Of a stretch of 15,636 bases of DNA, positions 13,489-15,636 are shown piece by piece. The stretch lies in contig JAQUQA010000011.1 in NCBI GenBank assembly GCA_028716305.1, positions 1-15,636 of the forward strand. The letters run 5' to 3'. Numbering within the stretch: the first letter of the stretch is position 1; every line of letters begins with the position of its first letter. The notes below the pieces were generated by a model that saw only the letters and a list, made by a program, of their open reading frames with translations, was not told the DNA's origin and did no database searches. The position numbers and the translations under genes are program-made. This stretch comes from Candidatus Omnitrophota bacterium (GTDB taxonomy: Bacteria > Omnitrophota > Gorgyraeia > Gygaellales > Profunditerraquicolaceae).

Positions 13489-13519
13489 TATGTTTTAAAT
13501 TCTTGTCCAATAAAACATA
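13489..13519. promoter_or_regulatory. inverted repeat, 9-base arms spaced by 13, operator candidate
   Basis: TATGTTTTA (13489-13497) and TAAAACATA (13511-13519) are perfect complements. Arm centres are 22 bases apart, about two helix turns, so a dimer or a pair of dimers could bind on one face. It sits between the -10 box and the HTH_17 start codon. Confidence 0.7.
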
Positions 13520-13527
13520 TTGTATCA
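13519..13527 (-). promoter_or_regulatory. extended -10 promoter of the HTH_17-methyltransferase unit
   Basis: TGATACAAT on the minus strand: TG, one base, then TACAAT. No good -35 is found at 17 bases (TGTATA, three of six). The inverted repeat starts immediately downstream. Confidence 0.5.
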
Positions 13528-13560
13528 TAACAGGTAATAGATATACATAGAAATGTTAGC

Positions 13561-13794
13561 TTATTTACTCCGCTTTCCCCAACCCGCCTTCCAGCGTGTG
13601 ACCGCTCCAGCCACAACCTCATTGATCCGTTCCTGCGTTACGCCATCCGCCAACACCTGCGTGAGTTCTTCTTTATTAAGCACCCGGAAATTCTTGATGC
13701 CCCGATCCTTCGCCTGCAACATCAGGGCGTTGCGGGTCTGTTTTATTTCCGGTTGAACCTTTACGACCTTTTGCTTCTTCGCCTTCTTCGCCAT
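13561..13794 (-). CDS. small basic protein with Rho_N/SAP-like motif
   Basis: 77 residues, Lys-rich at both ends. Residues about 25-50 (AKDRGIKNFRVLNKEELTQV) match the Rho N-terminal / SAP-like helical motif, a nucleic-acid-binding fold. The remainder, VTQERINEVVAGAVTRW, is a helix. The start has GGGAGG seven bases upstream. Last gene of the six-gene cassette, with no clear terminator. A small DNA- or RNA-binding accessory protein of a mobile element is likely; precise role unknown. Confidence 0.7.
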   Translation of the reverse strand: MAKKAKKQKVVKVQPEIKQTRNALMLQAKDRGIKNFRVLNKEELTQVLADGVTQERINEVVAGAVTRWKAGWGKRSK

Positions 13795-13810
13795 TGGAAT
13801 GCCTCCCTTT

Positions 13811-14077
13811 TTATAGAACCGATTCCTGTAATTTGCCCGTTACCACATCGAGCATCTGAAAGTGTGTCACACCGCTTTCCTTCCATTGCTGTTCGATCGT
13901 GATCGACCACTTGCCCAGCGGCATAACTCGCTGAATCTCCCTCAACCGCAACTTAGCGGCCGGAAGATGATCTCGCATGCGCCCGGACGTTGGGATATTC
14001 TCGACATACGTTTCCTCGCCACCGTTACGGACGCTGATATACCGGCTCTTTTTCGCCGTCATATTCTCACGAACCAT
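13811..14077 (-). CDS. unknown 88-residue protein with hairpin-embedded ribosome site
   Basis: Not recognised. Hydrophilic, no signal peptide. It begins with a basic stretch (MTAKKSRYISVRNGG), then a helix with LPAAKLRLREIQRV and a strand-like part WSITIEQQW and HFQMLDVVTG. The start ATG 14075-14077 is chosen for GGAGGGG six bases upstream. That site forms one arm of a perfect hairpin (14084-14100), so translation may be controlled by RNA folding. Sixteen bases before the Rho_N-like gene. Likely a mobile-element structural or accessory protein. Confidence 0.65.
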   Translation of the reverse strand: MVRENMTAKKSRYISVRNGGEETYVENIPTSGRMRDHLPAAKLRLREIQRVMPLGKWSITIEQQWKESGVTHFQMLDVVTGKLQESVL

Positions 14078-14083
14078 AAAAAT

Positions 14084-14100
14084 CCCCTCCTTTAGAGGGG
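14084..14100 (-). promoter_or_regulatory. hairpin sequestering a Shine-Dalgarno sequence
   Basis: CCCCTC (14084-14089), loop of five, GAGGGG (14095-14100). On the minus strand the 3' arm holds GGAGGGG, the ribosome site of the 88-residue protein, followed by ATTTTT. It could restrain translation or act as a weak terminator. Confidence 0.55.
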
Positions 14101-14140
14101 TATAGGGCCATACGGTTTAATAGTTGGCAAGGCGTTTCTT

Positions 14141-14473
14141 CTAAAACTCTACCCGCACACCTGCCTTGCCCCCCACGCCCTTGCGATTATCGGATTCAGC
14201 GAATCCATAGCCTTCCACGAAAGGACTAACCTCGATCCCGGGCTTCTTTTCCTCTCTCTTTTGATCAATCGTGACTTGAGCGCCCTGCTGTGCGATGATA
14301 TGTGTTTCCTGCTTTGTGGTTTGAGTCGGCATGAAGAACGCTCGATAAATAGTAAGCCCGATAAAACCAATCAATGCTATGCCAGCCGCATACCTCAGAG
14401 TTTTAACCCACGGCAAGAACTGAAAAAAACTTCCCAAAAACTTCAATAGATTGAATTGCTCACCATCAGCCAT
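14141..14473 (-). CDS. small single-pass membrane protein, phage-like
   Basis: 110 residues. One strong helix at about 26-46 (LRYAAGIALIGFIGLTIYRA) after an amphipathic N-terminus, then a polar, probably periplasmic tail rich in Gln, Lys and Gly. ATG 14471-14473 is preferred, with GAGG five bases upstream; a GTG two codons earlier is possible. The tail includes SPFVEGYGFAES and ends in GVRVEF. No holin or spanin motif can be asserted, but small one-helix proteins next to tail-type genes are common in phage lysis modules. Function unknown. Confidence 0.65.
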   Translation of the reverse strand: MADGEQFNLLKFLGSFFQFLPWVKTLRYAAGIALIGFIGLTIYRAFFMPTQTTKQETHIIAQQGAQVTIDQKREEKKPGIEVSPFVEGYGFAESDNRKGVGGKAGVRVEF

Positions 14474-14480
14474 ACACACC

Positions 14481-14747
14481 TCACTTCCTTTTCGCCTTTA
14501 GATCTATCCTTAGATCGTCTATCGCCTTAATGATCCGATCGTTTTCCTTTTCAATAAAGCGGCTCTGTATCTCGAACTCCGCCTTGGACACATAAAGGCT
14601 TCTCGGCATGTGAATCTCGTCGTTCGCTAAATGATGAAACAACTTCTCATCAATGCGGTTCATCTGCGCCATAATCGAACCGAGCATAAAGATAGTGATC
14701 GTCACCAGCACCGGCGTTATGTATTTTGTCCACCCTGCGCCATTCAT
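14481..14747 (-). CDS. small membrane-anchored coiled protein
   Basis: 88 residues. Starts at MNGAGWTKY, four bases after the stop of the preceding gene; a longer frame upstream overlaps that gene and is not favoured. A helix at about 9-27 (YITPVLVTITIFMLGSIM) spans the membrane, then a charged region with coiled-coil character (RFIEKENDRIIKAIDDLRID). The shape resembles phage haemolysin/XhlA-like proteins, but no diagnostic motif is present. It lies seven bases before the next membrane protein. Likely inner-membrane component of a lysis or secretion-like module (inference). Confidence 0.65.
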   Translation of the reverse strand: MNGAGWTKYITPVLVTITIFMLGSIMAQMNRIDEKLFHHLANDEIHMPRSLYVSKAEFEIQSRFIEKENDRIIKAIDDLRIDLKAKRK

Positions 14748-14751
14748 AAAC

Positions 14752-14931
14752 CTATCCAATCTTCTTAATGTCATCATCAATGAGAGCGATCTGCTCGTTG
14801 AGTTTATCCCTGCGCCGCAAAAACATATCCTTCGCACTGGTTAAACTCTCTTTCGTATGCTCCCGCTTTTCGCCCGAAGGCAGAGTAACGATTTTTTTCC
14901 CGTCTTTATATTCAACTGTGACTTTTGCCAT
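14752..14931 (-). CDS. small 59-residue coiled protein
   Basis: Starts at MAKVTVEYKDGKK with AGGAGG six bases upstream; the longer frame around it covers the DUF1566 gene and is wrong. Residues 1-20 form a beta hairpin (VTVEYKDGKKIVTLPSG), and 28-57 a helix (ESLTSAKDMFLRRRDKLNEQ). No cysteines, no membrane helix. Sixteen bases after the DUF1566 gene. Unknown; typical of tail-end accessory proteins on phages. Confidence 0.7.
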   Translation of the reverse strand: MAKVTVEYKDGKKIVTLPSGEKREHTKESLTSAKDMFLRRRDKLNEQIALIDDDIKKIG

Positions 14932-14947
14932 TTTAATCCTCCTGTTT

Positions 14948-15499
14948 TTAAGATTGCCCGCCACGAACCGGCCGCACGTAACACATATCCCAAGGAATAC
15001 CCCAACTCGTCTTATACCCGTCATACGGATACAAACACCACGCCCCATCTGGCCACGGTGCGCAAACCGTTGACGACCAGAACGGCGTCCATGTATCAGG
15101 CGGGTACGCAAAAAACATTGTGTCCCATGCCGGATCGTATCTCGAATGATCCACCAGCGACATAAGCTCGTTGATGTTCGGCATACGCCAGTCATCATGC
15201 CCAGCGTAGATTAAATTCTCACAAGCGTTGATGGCGTCGTACCAATACATAGTCATCCCCAAACCGGCGGCCTGCGGATCCTTAACCCACATTAGACCGG
15301 TAGCGGTATCGATAACTGTGCCATCGCCGTTGTCGATAAACCTCTGCCCGCCCCCGATCGGATAACCCATCTGGTAGTACCCGTCATCGCCCATCTGATA
15401 AATCATCGTCTGCCCGGTCTTTGGCAAACCACCCTCCGTGGTGATCTCATTGACCCGGGTGATAATCCTGTTCTTTTTCTGATGTTTAATATGATCCAT
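14948..15499 (-). CDS. DUF1566 (Lcl-type lectin-like) protein
   Basis: 183 residues. The DUF1566 domain is clear: RFIDNGDGTVIDTATGLMW (54-71), DDWRMPNINELMSLVD (102-117), FWSSTVCAPW (140-149) and YVRPVRGG at the end. DUF1566 proteins take a C-type lectin-like fold and often sit on surfaces or phage tail tips as binding modules. No signal peptide: the N-terminus is basic (MDHIKHQKKNRII), which fits a phage structural protein more than a secreted lipoprotein. The start has GAGG eight bases upstream. First gene of the minus-strand cassette; only 35 bases separate it from the divergent amidotransferase. Confidence 0.88.
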   Translation of the reverse strand: MDHIKHQKKNRIITRVNEITTEGGLPKTGQTMIYQMGDDGYYQMGYPIGGGQRFIDNGDGTVIDTATGLMWVKDPQAAGLGMTMYWYDAINACENLIYAGHDDWRMPNINELMSLVDHSRYDPAWDTMFFAYPPDTWTPFWSSTVCAPWPDGAWCLYPYDGYKTSWGIPWDMCYVRPVRGGQS

Positions 15500-15534
15500 C
15501 GCAAAGTCCTCGATCCGCAGGGAGGGAAATCCTG

Positions 15535-15636
15535 ATGTGCGGGCTCGCGGGAGTCATCTTCGGAGAAAAGCGACGACGCGCCGAGGAGCGGGAGTATCTC
15601 GCCTGGCTCTTCACCCGCCTGCTTGTATTGAGCGAG
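15535..15636 (+). CDS. class II glutamine amidotransferase, 5' fragment cut by window end
   Basis: 34 codons on the plus strand, open to the end. The product begins MCGLAGVIFG, the Ntn-hydrolase start of class II glutamine amidotransferases: Met is removed and Cys 2 is the nucleophile that releases ammonia from glutamine. After it, KRRRAEEREYLAWLFTRLL resembles a lone GATase domain coded on plasmids and phages rather than GlmS, PurF or AsnB. GGAGG lies at 15521-15525, nine bases before ATG 15535. Overlooked easily because it is truncated. What follows, and therefore the acceptor substrate, is outside the window. Confidence 0.8.
   Translation, partial: MCGLAGVIFGEKRRRAEEREYLAWLFTRLLVLSE

Noticed and set aside
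8621..13519. Shared operator between the arsenic and restriction-modification promoters
   Set aside because: The palindromes (ATGCATA arms versus TATGTTTTA arms) differ in sequence and spacing.
14752..15198. 148-codon minus-strand frame
   Set aside because: Only its last 59 codons are used, from ATG 14931 with AGGAGG. The upstream part is out of frame inside the DUF1566 gene.
1..15636. CRISPR arrays, tRNA and rRNA genes, insertion sequences
   Set aside because: No regularly spaced repeats, no tRNA-like cloverleaf and no transposase were seen on either strand.

Overview
The window holds a long, almost entirely minus-strand set of genes from a Gram-negative-type bacterium. The evidence for an outer membrane lineage is indirect: Sec-type signal peptides and a periplasmic thioredoxin-like protein. 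The taxon cannot be fixed from the sequence. An uncultured lineage is plausible because several genes match no family I know.

Region 1 (2-650) has a small two-helix membrane protein and a 385-base stretch of hairpins and GGC-rich repeats with no convincing large gene.

Region 2 (651-8662) is the main feature: a tightly packed arsenic and metal detoxification operon of twelve recognised or clear genes, plus one possible 20-residue ORF. It reads right to left from one near-perfect sigma70 promoter at 8635-8662, overlapped by a palindromic operator. Gene order is DUF134 HTH regulator, PF03773 permease, CDF Zn/Cd exporter, ArsP-type permease, an unlisted 49-residue Cys-rich protein, ArsM methyltransferase, small thioredoxin-like protein, DGC-domain protein, periplasmic ArsF-like CxxC protein, ArsG-like membrane protein, 4Fe-4S protein and Acr3 arsenite permease. 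There is no ArsR; the DUF134 protein is the obvious candidate sensor. Arsenite can leave by Acr3. ArsM would make methylarsenicals, which ArsP-type permeases export. The Trx/ArsG/ArsF/Fe-S group looks like a thiol or electron relay across the inner membrane.

Region 3 (8664-11290) is a second operon: a DUF2188 protein followed by two unrecognised proteins of 368 and 361 residues. It has its own good promoter, a structured leader of about 135 bases with an intrinsic terminator before the first start codon, and a terminator over the last stop codon. This is the best candidate for an undescribed system.

Region 4 (11333-13527) is an AT-rich type II restriction-modification system. It has a PD-(D/E)XK nuclease on the plus strand, convergent with a beta-class DNA methyltransferase that carries an internal helix-turn-helix and an unusual SDGGYG catalytic motif. 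A small HTH_17 protein precedes the methyltransferase, with an inverted repeat over its promoter.

Region 5 (13561-15499) is a GC-richer cassette of six small minus-strand genes that look phage- or plasmid-like: a DUF1566 lectin-like protein, a short coiled protein, two small membrane proteins, an unknown protein and a Rho_N-like protein. At the right edge (15535 onward, plus strand) begins a class II glutamine amidotransferase, cut by the window end. Regions 3-5 together read as an accessory or defence island beside the arsenic operon.
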